Positions 44,405 through 53,254 of a DNA stretch of 64,000 nucleotides are shown here, one piece after another (within the stretch, counting starts at the first letter, position 1; each line of letters starts with the position of its first letter). The stretch comes from Serratia oryzae (GTDB taxonomy: Bacteria; Pseudomonadota; Gammaproteobacteria; Enterobacterales; Enterobacteriaceae): NCBI RefSeq assembly GCF_001976145.1, contig NZ_MOXD01000006.1:62001-126000 (forward strand), in the 5' to 3' direction. The notes under the pieces are model-generated. The model searched no databases. It was given only the letters and a program-made list of their open reading frames with translations, and was not told the DNA's origin. The position numbers and the translations under genes are program-made.

Positions 44405-45733
44405 TCAGCCCTGGCGCAAGCGGGCTAAATCCTCTGAGCGAATGGTAGAACCAATACCCGTTACCCGTGATGAGTCACGCAACTGCTCCGCACCAGCATA
44501 AGGTGTCATCACGCCGCTGCTCACGGCGTTGCCGATCGCTTCAACGGTCTGCATAGCGACCTTGCTGCGATCAAGTTCTGACATCTGCCATAACGGATTG
44601 AAGCTGAATGCAAAATCTTCCGGCAAGGCTTTGCCCAATACGGAGCGATGCAGGATCGACATCAGGGTATAAACCGGGCGGCGCAGTTGCCGGGCCTGCT
44701 GAGCCATGATGCCATCGTAGTAATTTGCCAAATCAACATCACCCGTCGTAAAACCAGCCGGAGATTGGCCAAACAACCGAACCAAGGGGATGTTAAGCGC
44801 CCCTGAAAGCTGTTGCGCAAACTGCGCCAGAACCTCAGGTAAACCATTAAGGTGATAGGCATGGGTTTCGAACTTGTCGCTGGCATCCATCAGCGTCAGG
44901 CCATCAATCGACTGCCCTTGTTGAATAGCCACCATCTGGGCCAACAATGCTTCTCTCGCTGGCCCCCCCATCGCCAGAATCTTACGCAGGTCGGCCACGC
45001 TATAGGTACGCAGATGCGCCTTACTCATCAGTTGTACGGTAGCAGTGGAGGCGCTATCAAACGCCAGTATCCGGTCATAAATGCGCTCTATTACACTAAC
45101 TCCCCAGCCGTTCTCATCCTGGGTCAGCGGGCTAGCATCAAAACGGATAGCCCGGCTGTAATGGATTTTCCACGGAGGAATGCCCGTTGAGGTATCCGTC
45201 ACCTGGTAAAAACGCGGTTGCCCTAAATCAGGCCCCAGCGCACTTTCCCTGTCACTCAGCGATGGCGAAACTTGCCAGCGATTCAAGGGGGCAATGCCAC
45301 GGAATGCGCCCGTTTTCACGGTCTCTACCCGCAGAGGCGTTGACATATCGTCGCCATCAAGCAAGATGACGCCAAGCGCACCGCCGTACAATCGGCTTTG
45401 CTTGATGACGTTATTCAGGCTATTCCACAGAGCTAAACACTCCCAGACACCTTGCAGACGCTGCTTTGCATCCGGTTCTAGAGTAGAGGTTATCGTGATC
45501 CCGTTACGGGTCATATCTTCTGCTACGGTGTCCACTGCCGCACCGACCAGCCATGATGAACGGTAAGCTGAGTCAATTAATGACCGCTCAGCGCTGATCT
45601 TGTCAGGAAAGGGACTTTCACTGCCGGAAAATGCTGGCACACGAATGCCTGGTAGCAACGTTACACCACCGTTACCCAGCTGAGTTGCCATGGTATTCGT
45701 AGGCTGACTATTGAGTGAGGTATCTGTTACCAT
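44405..45733 (-). CDS. Portal-like protein (DUF1073 family)
   Basis: A 442-residue protein of the DUF1073 portal-type family. Blocks seen are DSAYRSSWLVGAAVDTVAEDMTRNGI, LWNSLNNVIKQSRLYGGALGVILLDGD, IHYSRAIRFDASPL and ALNIPLVRLFGQSPAGFTTGDVDLANYYDGIMAQQ. It is the first late gene after the antiterminated region. In phages the portal is the DNA gate of the head, yet here neither terminase nor capsid accompanies it. The family name is now also linked to anti-CBASS Acb1 N-terminal domains, but I see no convincing paired catalytic H-x-T motifs, so a nuclease role is not supported. Confidence 0.85.
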   Translation of the reverse strand: MVTDTSLNSQPTNTMATQLGNGGVTLLPGIRVPAFSGSESPFPDKISAERSLIDSAYRSSWLVGAAVDTVAEDMTRNGITITSTLEPDAKQRLQGVWECLALWNSLNNVIKQSRLYGGALGVILLDGDDMSTPLRVETVKTGAFRGIAPLNRWQVSPSLSDRESALGPDLGQPRFYQVTDTSTGIPPWKIHYSRAIRFDASPLTQDENGWGVSVIERIYDRILAFDSASTATVQLMSKAHLRTYSVADLRKILAMGGPAREALLAQMVAIQQGQSIDGLTLMDASDKFETHAYHLNGLPEVLAQFAQQLSGALNIPLVRLFGQSPAGFTTGDVDLANYYDGIMAQQARQLRRPVYTLMSILHRSVLGKALPEDFAFSFNPLWQMSELDRSKVAMQTVEAIGNAVSSGVMTPYAGAEQLRDSSRVTGIGSTIRSEDLARLRQG

Positions 45734-45863
45734 TCTCTCGCCCTATGTGATTGATAGTATTTAATAAAATATGTTTATTCGAGGTTGCCCTTCCCGGTTG
45801 AAAATCAACGAGAACCAGTAACCGTCACGGTAAAATCGTGAAGATCTTTTCTGAAGTACAAAC

Positions 45864-45895
45864 AAAAAAGCCCTTCACGCAGAGGAGAAGGGCTT
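45864..45895 (-). terminator. Intrinsic terminator ahead of the tail genes
   Basis: On the minus strand a 9-bp stem, AAGCCCTTC/GAAGGGCTT with a 10-base loop, is followed by a T6 run. It lies about 35 bp downstream of the predicted late promoter and 130 bp before the portal gene. It is placed like the lambda tR' terminator that Q overcomes. Confidence 0.88.
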
Positions 45896-45928
45896 CAGGT
45901 GGCTGAGTTCAAGATACAACTCTTTGAC

Positions 45929-45968
45929 CTTATAGTTGTTACTATACCAGCTAATCTGATTAATTCAA
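45929..45968 (-). promoter_or_regulatory. Predicted late promoter with overlapping operator
   Basis: Minus-strand -35 TTGAAT (45968-45963) and -10 TATAGT (45946-45941) are separated by 16 bp. The -10 forms half of the perfect inverted repeat TATAGTTGTTACTATA at 45931-45946. Twelve bases (CTTATAGTTGTT at 45929-45940) recur exactly at 46455-46466 in the early promoter. A repressor bound here would block the late promoter directly. Confidence 0.68.
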
Positions 45969-45998
45969 CACTTTTTTGTTGTTATATTTGTTGTGGGT

Positions 45999-46024
45999 AA
46001 AAAAATACCGCCTTGCGGCGGTAT
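45999..46024 (-). terminator. Intrinsic terminator after the Q-type gene
   Basis: Minus-strand stem ATACCGCC/GGCGGTAT with a short loop, followed by a T7 run, lies 27 bp past the antiterminator stop. It isolates the early transcript from the late region. Confidence 0.88.
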
Positions 46025-46050
46025 CTCGGGAAAGCATGGGGAAAGCCTCT

Positions 46051-46410
46051 TCAAGCGCTAACTGCAGTCTCGGTATAAGAGAAGATCTGCCCGGCAATGA
46101 AGGCCTCGGCGATACGCAGCAGGTTGGCAACATAGCTCTGAGCTTTACCGATCTCTTTTGCCAAACGGTTCTGGCTGACACGATAAACATAGTGAGCGAT
46201 AATCAATTTATAAGCCAATAAATCAAAGCGTTTCAGCCCCGCAACGGCTGCATCGATCAGCATACCCTCTTTGTCATCAATGCGAGTTCGGTTGGAATTG
46301 CTCATCGGCAACGCTTCCTGAAAAGTGATATTTACCGTTGAATATTCGGTTCCCAGATGACAACGAGCCCAGTTGCCCCACGTCTCGAGGCTGTCCTTTA
46401 CATTGTTCAT
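46051..46410 (-). CDS. Phage antitermination protein Q-type regulator
   Basis: A 119-residue protein resembling the short phage antiterminator Q family (PF06530 type). It begins MNNVKDSLETWGNWARCHLG. It has the DDKEGMLIDAAVAGLK block and a C-terminal helix-turn-helix, LIIAHYVYRVSQNRLAKEIGKAQSYVANLLRIAEAFIAGQI, with the LxxHYVxxxS signature. GGAG lies seven bases before the ATG. It is divergent from the repressor and is the only early gene. Two terminators and a promoter lie between it and the portal gene, as for Q at a lambda-like late promoter. The expected action is on RNA polymerase paused near that promoter, letting it read through the late operon. Confidence 0.8.
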   Translation of the reverse strand: MNNVKDSLETWGNWARCHLGTEYSTVNITFQEALPMSNSNRTRIDDKEGMLIDAAVAGLKRFDLLAYKLIIAHYVYRVSQNRLAKEIGKAQSYVANLLRIAEAFIAGQIFSYTETAVSA

Positions 46411-46442
46411 TTATTCTCCAATACAGGCTAACTATCGTTGTT

Positions 46443-46530
46443 GTATGTTACATACTTATAGTTGTTGAATCAATATAACCAAGTTGTGCCAACCCCCACA
46501 GGTTGTTATTGTACTTTTTTCATTTATAAT
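46443..46530. promoter_or_regulatory. Divergent early/repressor promoters with operators
   Basis: For the Q gene (minus strand): -35 TTGGTT (46482-46477), -10 TATAAG (46460-46455), spacer 16. For the repressor (plus strand): -35 TTGTTA (46503-46508), -10 TATAAT (46525-46530), spacer 16. The palindrome GTATGTTACATAC is at 46443-46455. The 12-mer CTTATAGTTGTT, shared with the late promoter, is at 46455-46466 and overlaps the Q-gene -10. Confidence 0.68.
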
Positions 46531-46551
46531 CTGGGGAACAGGAGACGAATT

Positions 46552-47262
46552 ATGCAAACTTTAGGTGAACGCCTAGCGAAACGGCGCGAGCAGCTCGGCT
46601 TGAGCCAAAAAGCCCTGGCAGAAAAGGTGGGGGTCAGTCAGCAGTCCATCAATAAAATCGAGACTGGGCAAACCCGATCGCCACGCAATCTGGAGAAGCT
46701 GGCTGAAGCACTTTCGGTCACCTCGCAGTGGCTGTTGTTTGGCGAGGCAAACGCCGCAACGGCCTTACCCGAGCTCGATGAAATCAAAGAGAGCCGCTTA
46801 CGCGTCGAAGAGTGGGAGTCGATGGAGCAGGATCACAAAGAGTTCATCGATATCCCGGTGCTAGACGTTGAGGCGTCAGCGGGCAGCGGTGCCATGCCCG
46901 AAGAAGAAAGGGAAATCTATCGCCTGCCGTTTCGGCGCTATACCCTACGCCGCTTGGGGGTGAATGCCCGTGATGCCCGGGTTGTCAGAGTCATTGGCAA
47001 TAGCATGGCACCGCTGTTGCGCAGCGGCGATGTGGTCGGGATTGATACCGCGAATCAGTTTCCAATCAATGATGGTGATTATTATGCGATCCGGGATGGG
47101 GATTTAATCCGCGTCAAGCAGTTGGTGGCCAAGCCTGACGGTGGGGTGATCATCAAGAGCTTTAATAGTGCTGAATATCCCGATGAGTCTCTGAATCGTC
47201 AGGAGTTTGAACAGCGCATCCATATTATTGGCCGGGTTTTCTGGTCTTCGACTCTCTGGTAA
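46552..47262 (+). CDS. LexA-like self-cleaving phage repressor (XRE + S24 peptidase)
   Basis: A 236-residue repressor. The start MQTLGERLAKRREQLGL follows AGGAG by seven bases. An ATG farther upstream would cross the promoter. Residues 4-60 are an XRE-type helix-turn-helix (LSQKALAEKVGVSQQSINKIETGQ). Residues 105-230 are an S24/LexA peptidase with nucleophile Ser151 in VIGNSMAPLLRSGD and general-base Lys189 in DLIRVKQL. The probable scissile bond is Ala110-Gly111 in VEASAGSG. RecA-stimulated self-cleavage after DNA damage would relieve repression of the tail cluster. It faces away from the structural genes and stops 37 bp before cysH. Confidence 0.92.
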   Translation: MQTLGERLAKRREQLGLSQKALAEKVGVSQQSINKIETGQTRSPRNLEKLAEALSVTSQWLLFGEANAATALPELDEIKESRLRVEEWESMEQDHKEFIDIPVLDVEASAGSGAMPEEEREIYRLPFRRYTLRRLGVNARDARVVRVIGNSMAPLLRSGDVVGIDTANQFPINDGDYYAIRDGDLIRVKQLVAKPDGGVIIKSFNSAEYPDESLNRQEFEQRIHIIGRVFWSSTLW

Positions 47263-47264
47263 AC

Positions 47265-47291
47265 ACAATGAGGGGTTCTCCCCCTCATTGT
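47265..47291. terminator. Hairpin between repressor and cysH
   Basis: An 11-bp stem, ACAATGAGGGG/CCCCTCATTGT, with a 5-base loop lies between the convergent repressor and cysH genes. It probably terminates both, though no long T-run is present. Confidence 0.65.
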
Positions 47292-47299
47292 CAGCCATC

Positions 47300-48034
47300 T
47301 TACCCCTCGTGCAAGCCACACTCGCGCTTCAGGCCGAAGAAGCGGGTTTCCTCCTCCTTCATGCCCTCTTCCCATTTACGGGTGGTGTGCGTATCCCCCA
47401 CCGATAGATACCCTTTTTCCCACAGCGGGTGATAACTCAGCCCGTGCTCGGTCAGATACTGGTAAATCTGGCGATTATCCCAGTCGATGATCGGCAAAAT
47501 CTTGAACACCCCGCGTTGCACCGCCAGCACCGGCAGGTTGGCACGGCTGCCGGACTGTTCGCGGCGTAAACCGGCGAACCAGGTCTGCGCGCCCAGCGTT
47601 TCCAGCGCGCGATTCATTGGTTCAACCTTGTTGATCTGATTGTATTTCTCAATCCCCTCAACGCCCTGCTCCCACAGTTTACCGTAACGTGCTTCCTGCC
47701 AGGCCGGTGACTGCTCGGCACGGAACACGTGCAGATTGAGCTGCAGTTTGTCGGCCAGTTGATCGATAAACTGATAGGTCTCTGGGAACAGGTAACCGGT
47801 ATCGGTCAGGATCACTGGGATATCCGGCTTGATGCGGGTGACCAGATGCAAGCAGACAGCCGCCTGAATACCAAAGCTGGAAGAAAGCACAAATTCACCC
47901 GGCAAATGCTCCAGCGCCCAGGCGACTCGTTCCTGCGCCGAAAGGTGTTCCAACTGACCATTGACTACCGCCAGTGCCAGCGCCTGCCCTGATTTTGGCA
48001 AAGCATTTAGCGCTACCAGATCGAGTTCAGCCAT
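47300..48034 (-). CDS. cysH: Phosphoadenylyl-sulfate (PAPS) reductase CysH
   Basis: CysH reduces PAPS, made by CysDN and CysC encoded at 18052-21027, to sulfite with thioredoxin. The 244 residues match the E. coli length. PP-loop motif [17 protein letters not shown] and [16 protein letters not shown] bind the nucleotide. [16 protein letters not shown] and the C-terminal ECGLHEG, with the redox-active Cys, are conserved. It is the last gene of cysJIH and borders the tail cluster. Confidence 0.98.
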   Translation of the reverse strand: MAELDLVALNALPKSGQALALAVVNGQLEHLSAQERVAWALEHLPGEFVLSSSFGIQAAVCLHLVTRIKPDIPVILTDTGYLFPETYQFIDQLADKLQLNLHVFRAEQSPAWQEARYGKLWEQGVEGIEKYNQINKVEPMNRALETLGAQTWFAGLRREQSGSRANLPVLAVQRGVFKILPIIDWDNRQIYQYLTEHGLSYHPLWEKGYLSVGDTHTTRKWEEGMKEEETRFFGLKRECGLHEG

Positions 48035-48077
48035 GTTGCTTGCCTCCTGATACTGCTCATTAATCCCCTCACCCCAT

Positions 48078-48098
48078 CCCTCTCCCCAAAGGAGAGGG
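48078..48098. repeat. Intergenic stem-loop between cysI and cysH
   Basis: CCCTCTCC and GGAGAGGG form an 8-bp stem with a 5-base loop in the 179-bp cysI-cysH gap. The surrounding CCTCACCCC-type context is common in dispersed enterobacterial intergenic repeats. It may stabilise the cysJI transcript end. Confidence 0.5.
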
Positions 48099-48213
48099 AG
48101 TAAGGCTATGCACTTGATGAGTTCCTGATTCCTATTGAACCAGCGAGCTCAAACCGTTCCCTCTTACTTTCGGTGAGGAGGAATATAGACACCCGACTCG
48201 AATGTCGCGTTTT

Positions 48214-49929
48214 TTAATCCCAGAAGTCCCGAGCTGAGTCCACCACCGGCCGGACAATCCCGGCGCGGATCGTGAAATCACCAAACCCCTCGCCCGCATT
48301 GCGTTCTTGCGCCCAACGGCCGACCAACTGGTCGATCTCCTGCAGGATGTCGGCTTCGTTAATGTTCTCACGGTACATACGTGGAATGCGCGTCCCCTCA
48401 CGGTTACCGCCAAGGTGCAGGTTGTAACGGCCAATCGCTTTGCCCACCAGGCCAATCTCTGCCAGCAACGCACGGCCACAGCCGTTCGGGCAACCGGTGA
48501 TACGCAACACAATATGCTCATCGCCAACGCCATGCTGCTGCATAATGCCTTCGACTTTGGTAACAAACTCCGGCAGGAAACGTTCGGCTTCGGCCATCGC
48601 CAGCGGGCAGGTGGGATAAGAGACGCAGGCCATTGAGTTTTTGCGTTGCTCACTGACCGCATCGTCGATCAAGCCATGCTTGCGCGCCAACGCTTCGATC
48701 TTCGCCTTCTCACTCTCTGGCACGCCAGCCACGATCAGGTTCTGGTTGGCCGTCAGGCGGAAATCCCCTTTGTGGATCTTGGCGATCTCGGCCATGCCGG
48801 TTTTCAGCGGGCGCCCTGGGTAATCCAGCAGGCGGCCGTTCTCAATAAACAGCGTTAAGTGCCACTGGTTATCAATGCCTTTTACCCAACCGATACGATC
48901 GCCGCGGCCGGTAAATTCATACGGGCGTACCGGTTCAAAGGTGATACCGGCGCGTTTTTCCACTTCGGCGCGGAAGGTGTCAACACCGACACGCTCCAGC
49001 GTGTATTTGGTTTTGGCATTCTTGCGATCGGTACGGTTGCCCCAATCACGCTGGGTCGTAACCACCGCTTCAGCCACCGCCAACGTGTGCTCCAACGGGA
49101 TATAACCGAATTCACTCGCCTTGCGCGCATAGGTTTTCTTATTACCGTGTTCGATCGACAACCCCCCCCCCACTAGCAGGTTAAAGCCCACCAACTTGCC
49201 GTTTTTAGCGATCGCCACAAAGTTCATGTCATTGGCGTGCAGATCGACATCGTTTTGCGGCGGGATCACCACCGTAGTTTTAAACTTACGCGGCAGATAG
49301 GTGGCCCCGAGGATCGGCTCTTCATCGGTGGTCGCGATCTTTTCCTGATCCAACCACACTTCGGCGTAAGCTCGGGTGCGCGGTAACAGGTGCTCAGAGA
49401 TTTTCTTCGCCCACTCGTAGGCTTGCAGATGCAGCTCAGACTCTACCGGATTCGAGGTACACAGCACGTTACGGTTAACGTCATTGGCGGTAGCCAATGC
49501 GTCCAACCCCAGACGGTTCAACAACTGGTGGGCCGGTTTCACATTGCCTTTCAGGATGCCGTGGAACTGGAACGTCTGGCGGTTAGTAATACGGATGCTA
49601 CCGTACAGGGTGCTTTCCTGCGCAAATTTATCGATGCCCAACCACTGCTGCGGGGTGATAATCCCACCTGGCAGGCGGCAGCGCAGCATCATGGCGTGGC
49701 GGGGTTCCAGTTTTTGCTCGGCACGCTCTGCGCGAATATCACGATCGTCCTGTTGGTACATACCGTGGAAACGGATCAGCAGGAAGTTGTCGCCGTTAAA
49801 GCCGCCGGTCAGGCCGTCTTTTAAGTCCTCCGCAATGGTACCGCGCAGGAAGTTGCTCTCTTTCTTCAAGCGCTCGGCATCGGCCAATTTGCCTTCAACC
49901 ACCAGAGGCCCTGGGTGTTTATCACTCAT
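48214..49929 (-). CDS. cysI: Sulfite reductase hemoprotein subunit CysI
   Basis: CysI reduces sulfite to sulfide with six electrons from CysJ, using siroheme and a 4Fe-4S cluster. The 571 residues match E. coli (570). Cluster and siroheme ligands are in [20 protein letters not shown] and [20 protein letters not shown] (two C-x5-C/C-x3-C pairs). R-rich sulfite-binding segments such as [12 protein letters not shown] are intact. It shares its boundary base with cysJ. CysG at 21037 supplies the siroheme. Confidence 0.98.
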   Translation of the reverse strand: MSDKHPGPLVVEGKLADAERLKKESNFLRGTIAEDLKDGLTGGFNGDNFLLIRFHGMYQQDDRDIRAERAEQKLEPRHAMMLRCRLPGGIITPQQWLGIDKFAQESTLYGSIRITNRQTFQFHGILKGNVKPAHQLLNRLGLDALATANDVNRNVLCTSNPVESELHLQAYEWAKKISEHLLPRTRAYAEVWLDQEKIATTDEEPILGATYLPRKFKTTVVIPPQNDVDLHANDMNFVAIAKNGKLVGFNLLVGGGLSIEHGNKKTYARKASEFGYIPLEHTLAVAEAVVTTQRDWGNRTDRKNAKTKYTLERVGVDTFRAEVEKRAGITFEPVRPYEFTGRGDRIGWVKGIDNQWHLTLFIENGRLLDYPGRPLKTGMAEIAKIHKGDFRLTANQNLIVAGVPESEKAKIEALARKHGLIDDAVSEQRKNSMACVSYPTCPLAMAEAERFLPEFVTKVEGIMQQHGVGDEHIVLRITGCPNGCGRALLAEIGLVGKAIGRYNLHLGGNREGTRIPRMYRENINEADILQEIDQLVGRWAQERNAGEGFGDFTIRAGIVRPVVDSARDFWD

Positions 49930-51737
49930 CAGTAAACATCTCGCTGATAACGGCGCTCAAGGCGCAGCTCACTTAAAAATTCATCTGCCTGCTCGGTATC
50001 CATACCACCGTGCTCGGCCACCAGTGCTAATAATGTGTTTTCAACGTCTTTCGCCATGCGGTTAGCATCGCCACAGACATAAATATGGGCACCTTGCTGG
50101 ATCCAGCGCCAGACTTCTGCACCCTGTTCGCGCAGTTTGTCCTGCACGTAGACTTTATGCTGCTGATCGCGCGACCAGGCCAGATCGATACGGGTCAGTA
50201 AGCCGTCTTTCACATAGCGTTGCCATTCAACCTGATACAGAAAATCTTCGGTAAAATGCGGGTTGCCGAAGAACAGCCAGTTTTTCCCCGTTGCGCCATC
50301 GGCCTCACGCTGCTGCATAAAGGCGCGGAACGGCGCAATACCGGTGCCGGGGCCGATCATGATCACCGGCGTTTCAGGGTTGGCTGGCAGACGGAAGTTG
50401 TCGTTATGTTCGATAAACACCCGCAGTTCGCCCTCTTCTTCCAGACGATCCGCCAGGAAGCTGGAAGCGCCACCGGCACGGGCACGGCCATCGATGTCGT
50501 AACGCACCACCCCCACGGTGATATGCACTTCGTTTTCATTCTCTGCCTGAGAAGAGGCGATCGAATACAAACGTGGCGTTAACGGGCGCAACAGACCAAT
50601 CAATTGCTCAGCGTGCAAATCCGCCGGAGCCTGGCGCACCATGTCAACAATCGGCGTATTGTGCGCGTAGTGTTGCAGCTTGGATTTATCGGCCAGCAGG
50701 CCAATCAGTTTTTCATCACGTGACAGCGCAGCGTATTTTTCCACAATGAGTGTGGTGTTCTGCGTCAGTTCAAAGTGGGTGCGCAACGCATCGCGCAGCG
50801 GCAGGGTGTTACCTTCTACCGCAACCGGTTCGTCCCCCTTCAGCCACAGCAACTGCACCAATTCGTCCACCAACAGCGGATCGTTATCAAACCAGACACC
50901 CAACGCGTCCCCCGGTTGATAACGCAAACCGGAATCCCCTAAGTCGATCTCGATATGGCGCACATCTTTATCTGAGCCACGGCCGGTAATCTTTTGCTTC
51001 ACCGCCAGTTGCGCGGTCAGCGGCTGCTCTTTGCTGTAAAGACTGCTGCTGTGCAGATCGGCAGCACCGCTCGCTAATAGGCTTGGCGCACTACCTTCTG
51101 CTGGCGCTCGCCCCTTCAGCACCTCCACCACCTGCTTGCGCCAGGCGCTTGCCAGCTCTTGGTATTCCACATCGGCATCAATGCGTTCAACCAGCCGCTC
51201 AGCGCCCAGCTCGGCCAGCTTGGCATCAAAGTCTTTACCGGATTGGCAGAAGTTCTCGTAAGAGGTGTCGCCCAAACCGAATACGGCAAAGGCGGTGTCG
51301 GTGAGTTTTGGCGCTTTTTTGGAATGCAGGAATTTATGCAGAGCCACGGCTTCTTCCGCCGGTTCGCCTTCCCCTTGCGTCGAGGCGATGAGCACCAGCA
51401 GGCGTTCCTGAGCGATTTGTTTGAACTTGTAGTCACCCGCATTCACCAAGGTGACGCTCAGTTTAGCCGCCAGCAGATCGTCACGCAGCTGTTCCGCCAA
51501 CCGGCGCGCATTGCCAGTCTGTGAGGCAGAGATCAGGGTAATGCTGGCCGCCGCCGCGGCAGCAGGTACATCCGCGGTGCTGGCGACAGCTCCCGGTTGC
51601 TGATTAACCATTCCCCAGAAATAGCCGGACAGCCACGCCAGTTGCGTGGGGGAATATTCACCAATCGCGGCCTGAAGGCGTGCCAACTGTTCGGGTGTCA
51701 GCGGGAGCAAAGATGTTGGGGGAACCTGAGTCGTCAT
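49929..51737 (-). CDS. cysJ: Sulfite reductase flavoprotein subunit CysJ
   Basis: CysJ passes electrons from NADPH through FAD and FMN to CysI. The 602-residue protein (E. coli 599) has a flavodoxin domain with [20 protein letters not shown] and [19 protein letters not shown]. An FAD domain follows with [23 protein letters not shown] and the NADPH domain with [20 protein letters not shown] and [17 protein letters not shown]. It ends in the conserved aromatic-bearing ERRYQRDVY. It is first in cysJIH and is divergent from queD. Confidence 0.98.
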   Translation of the reverse strand: MTTQVPPTSLLPLTPEQLARLQAAIGEYSPTQLAWLSGYFWGMVNQQPGAVASTADVPAAAAAASITLISASQTGNARRLAEQLRDDLLAAKLSVTLVNAGDYKFKQIAQERLLVLIASTQGEGEPAEEAVALHKFLHSKKAPKLTDTAFAVFGLGDTSYENFCQSGKDFDAKLAELGAERLVERIDADVEYQELASAWRKQVVEVLKGRAPAEGSAPSLLASGAADLHSSSLYSKEQPLTAQLAVKQKITGRGSDKDVRHIEIDLGDSGLRYQPGDALGVWFDNDPLLVDELVQLLWLKGDEPVAVEGNTLPLRDALRTHFELTQNTTLIVEKYAALSRDEKLIGLLADKSKLQHYAHNTPIVDMVRQAPADLHAEQLIGLLRPLTPRLYSIASSQAENENEVHITVGVVRYDIDGRARAGGASSFLADRLEEEGELRVFIEHNDNFRLPANPETPVIMIGPGTGIAPFRAFMQQREADGATGKNWLFFGNPHFTEDFLYQVEWQRYVKDGLLTRIDLAWSRDQQHKVYVQDKLREQGAEVWRWIQQGAHIYVCGDANRMAKDVENTLLALVAEHGGMDTEQADEFLSELRLERRYQRDVY

Positions 51738-52159
51738 CGCAGTACGGATATCCTATGCTTAGCCAGTGTCAGTCGCTGTATTGTCGTTATTTGTAGATCA
51801 GGAGAGTTTGTAAGGTTACCGAGCGTCATTGCAACGATTAAATAAGGGATAGCAATAAATAATAACCAAAATGACTAAGCTGTTTTTCTGGTAAGTGATA
51901 ACGCTTAAAGCACTAAGAGAGTTTTTTTATCGCCATGAAAGTAAAACACTTTTTTTACTCTTTTTTGCATGAAGCGGATTTAGGGTTAACGACCTCATCC
52001 GATAAGCACTGCGCCGACCAAACAAAAAAAGTGTTAACCCCACCGATGGCTGAGCCACAGCGGTTTGAAAGAGCAAGGTGGGAAGAAGGGTATAAATGGT
52101 AAGCAAAGCCGCTTTTCGCTACACTGTGCGGCGTTTTTAGAATCAATGAGGCCAAAATA
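51738..52159. other. Divergent cysJ/queD control region
   Basis: A 422-bp AT-rich stretch with no supported gene. It should hold the CysB-activated cysJ promoter and the queD promoter. CysB sites are too loose to call by eye. Short T-runs near 51920 and 51955 are present without a strong stem. Confidence 0.4.
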
Positions 52160-52519
52160 ATGGCAACCACGCTGTTTAAAGATTTTCTATTTGAAGCTGC
52201 CCATCGTTTGCCGCATGTCCCTGAAGGCCATAAGTGTGGCCGCCTGCATGGGCATTCATTTATGGTGCGCTTGGAAGTCACGGGTGAAGTGGATGCACAC
52301 ACCGGTTGGGTAATGGATTTTGCCGAACTGAAGGCGGCGTTTGAGCCAATTTGGCAACGCCTGGACCACCATTATCTGAACGATATTCCCGGATTGGAAA
52401 ATCCCACCAGCGAAGTCCTGGCCGCCTGGATCTGGCAGCAACTCAAACCGCAGCTGCCGGAATTGACGGCGGTGATGGTGAAAGAAACCTGTACCGCAGG
52501 CTGTGTGTATAAAGGCTGA
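52160..52519 (+). CDS. queD: 6-carboxy-5,6,7,8-tetrahydropterin synthase QueD
   Basis: QueD converts dihydroneopterin triphosphate to 6-carboxytetrahydropterin, the second step to preQ0 and queuosine. The 119-residue protein has the zinc ligands in [24 protein letters not shown] (one His plus the HGH pair), with the active-site Cys in the same block. [23 protein letters not shown] and [11 protein letters not shown] follow. Length is that of the family (E. coli 121). QueE, the next enzyme, is encoded convergently 63 bp away. Confidence 0.97.
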   Translation: MATTLFKDFLFEAAHRLPHVPEGHKCGRLHGHSFMVRLEVTGEVDAHTGWVMDFAELKAAFEPIWQRLDHHYLNDIPGLENPTSEVLAAWIWQQLKPQLPELTAVMVKETCTAGCVYKG

Positions 52520-52535
52520 AAGATGAAAGCACAGA

Positions 52536-52558
52536 GTGAGGGGCTTTCGTTCCCTCAC
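52536..52558. terminator. Terminator between queD and queE
   Basis: GTGAGGG/CCCTCAC stem with a 9-base loop between convergent genes. TCTTTCCTC follows on the plus strand. It is probably bidirectional and of moderate strength. Confidence 0.6.
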
Positions 52559-52582
52559 CCTCTTTCCTCACATTGGCAAATC

Positions 52583-53254
52583 TCAGGCAATATTCAAATA
52601 CTTATGCGTCTGCATCGAAAGCCGCCAGTTGCGAGCGATGCAGGTGGCAATACACAAACGCGTCGCCTCTTCTTTCTGGCTGATCGGCTGCAACGCGATA
52701 ATACGGCGTTTTTCATCCTGCAGCGTTGCCAGTAACTCATCCAATGCATCAATATCACGCTCGCGCCCGACCGGATGTTTGATCTCATCAGCACGCATCA
52801 GCGCCTGTGGCAAGACGGTCAACCCCCCACGCATCTTCACTTTTGGTGAAACCGTCACCCAGGTGGTAGGCGAACAGAGGATCTCATGGGTACCGCTGGT
52901 TTCGATCTGGCAGCCATAGCCACTGTTTTCAAACAACGTGGTCAGCGGGATCAGATCGTAGATGCAGGGTTCACCACCGGTAATCACAATATGGCGGGCG
53001 GTGTAACCTTGCTGCTGGATCACCTCAAGCAGCTGTTCGGCGCTGGCGCTGCCCCAAGCATCGCTCTCGGCGGTTTTCACCAGGATCCGCTGCATATCCA
53101 CTTCCCGATCGGTATCCTTTTCCCAGGTGTGTTTGGTATCACACCAGCTACACCCCACAGGGCAGCCCTGCAGGCGGATAAAAATAGCCGGAACACCGGT
53201 AAAATAGCCTTCACCTTGCAAGGTTTGAAACATTTCGTTAATCGGATACTGCAT
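52583..53254 (-). CDS. queE: 7-carboxy-7-deazaguanine synthase QueE
   Basis: QueE is a radical-SAM enzyme that forms 7-carboxy-7-deazaguanine from the QueD product. The start at 53254 (MQYPINEMFQTLQGEGYFTG) gives 223 residues, equal to E. coli. An upstream ATG (53278) is open but not family-like. The cluster motif is CPVGCSWCDTKHTW, providing CxxxCxxC. VITGGEPCIYDLIPL and QIETSGTHEI follow. The C-terminal FRCRR-like end is complete. Confidence 0.97.
   Translation of the reverse strand: MQYPINEMFQTLQGEGYFTGVPAIFIRLQGCPVGCSWCDTKHTWEKDTDREVDMQRILVKTAESDAWGSASAEQLLEVIQQQGYTARHIVITGGEPCIYDLIPLTTLFENSGYGCQIETSGTHEILCSPTTWVTVSPKVKMRGGLTVLPQALMRADEIKHPVGRERDIDALDELLATLQDEKRRIIALQPISQKEEATRLCIATCIARNWRLSMQTHKYLNIA

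Larger units (their letters stand above)
24185..47262. mobile_element. Phage-derived contractile tail cluster (R-type tailocin), headless
   Basis: About 23 kb between iap and cysH encodes a complete contractile tail: sheath, tube, chaperone, tape measure, hub, plug, spike, wedge, baseplate J, DUF2612 and fibres. Lysis genes, a self-cleaving repressor and a Q-type antiterminator are also present. No capsid, terminase, protease, integrase, recombinase or replication gene is present, and no attachment-site repeats were seen. All structural genes run on the minus strand away from the regulator end. The protein families (DUF3383 sheath, DUF3277 tube, DUF4054, DUF1073, DUF2612) resemble small-genome contractile phages of the Bcep781 type rather than P2. 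The likely role is a bactericidal particle released after DNA damage. Confidence 0.88.

Noticed and set aside
44405-45733. Anti-CBASS (Acb1-like) nuclease activity for the DUF1073 protein
   Set aside because: The family name suggests it, but only isolated H-x-S triplets (HYS, HRS) are seen, without the paired hydrophobic-flanked motifs of a 2H phosphodiesterase. The gene's position fits a portal.
46390-46560. Canonical LexA box in the tail-cluster control region
   Set aside because: No CTGT-N8-ACAG element was found. DNA-damage control is more likely through self-cleavage of the dedicated repressor.
24185-47262. Complete temperate prophage
   Set aside because: No integrase, terminase, capsid, protease or replication genes and no attachment-site duplication could be identified.
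24138-47299. Looked for CRISPR repeats or cas genes in the iap-cysH interval
   Set aside because: No regularly spaced short repeats and no Cas-type proteins were found. The space is filled by the tail cluster.
48132-48662. Long minus-strand frame overlapping the end of cysI
   Set aside because: It lies in another frame of cysI for most of its length and has no recognisable domain.
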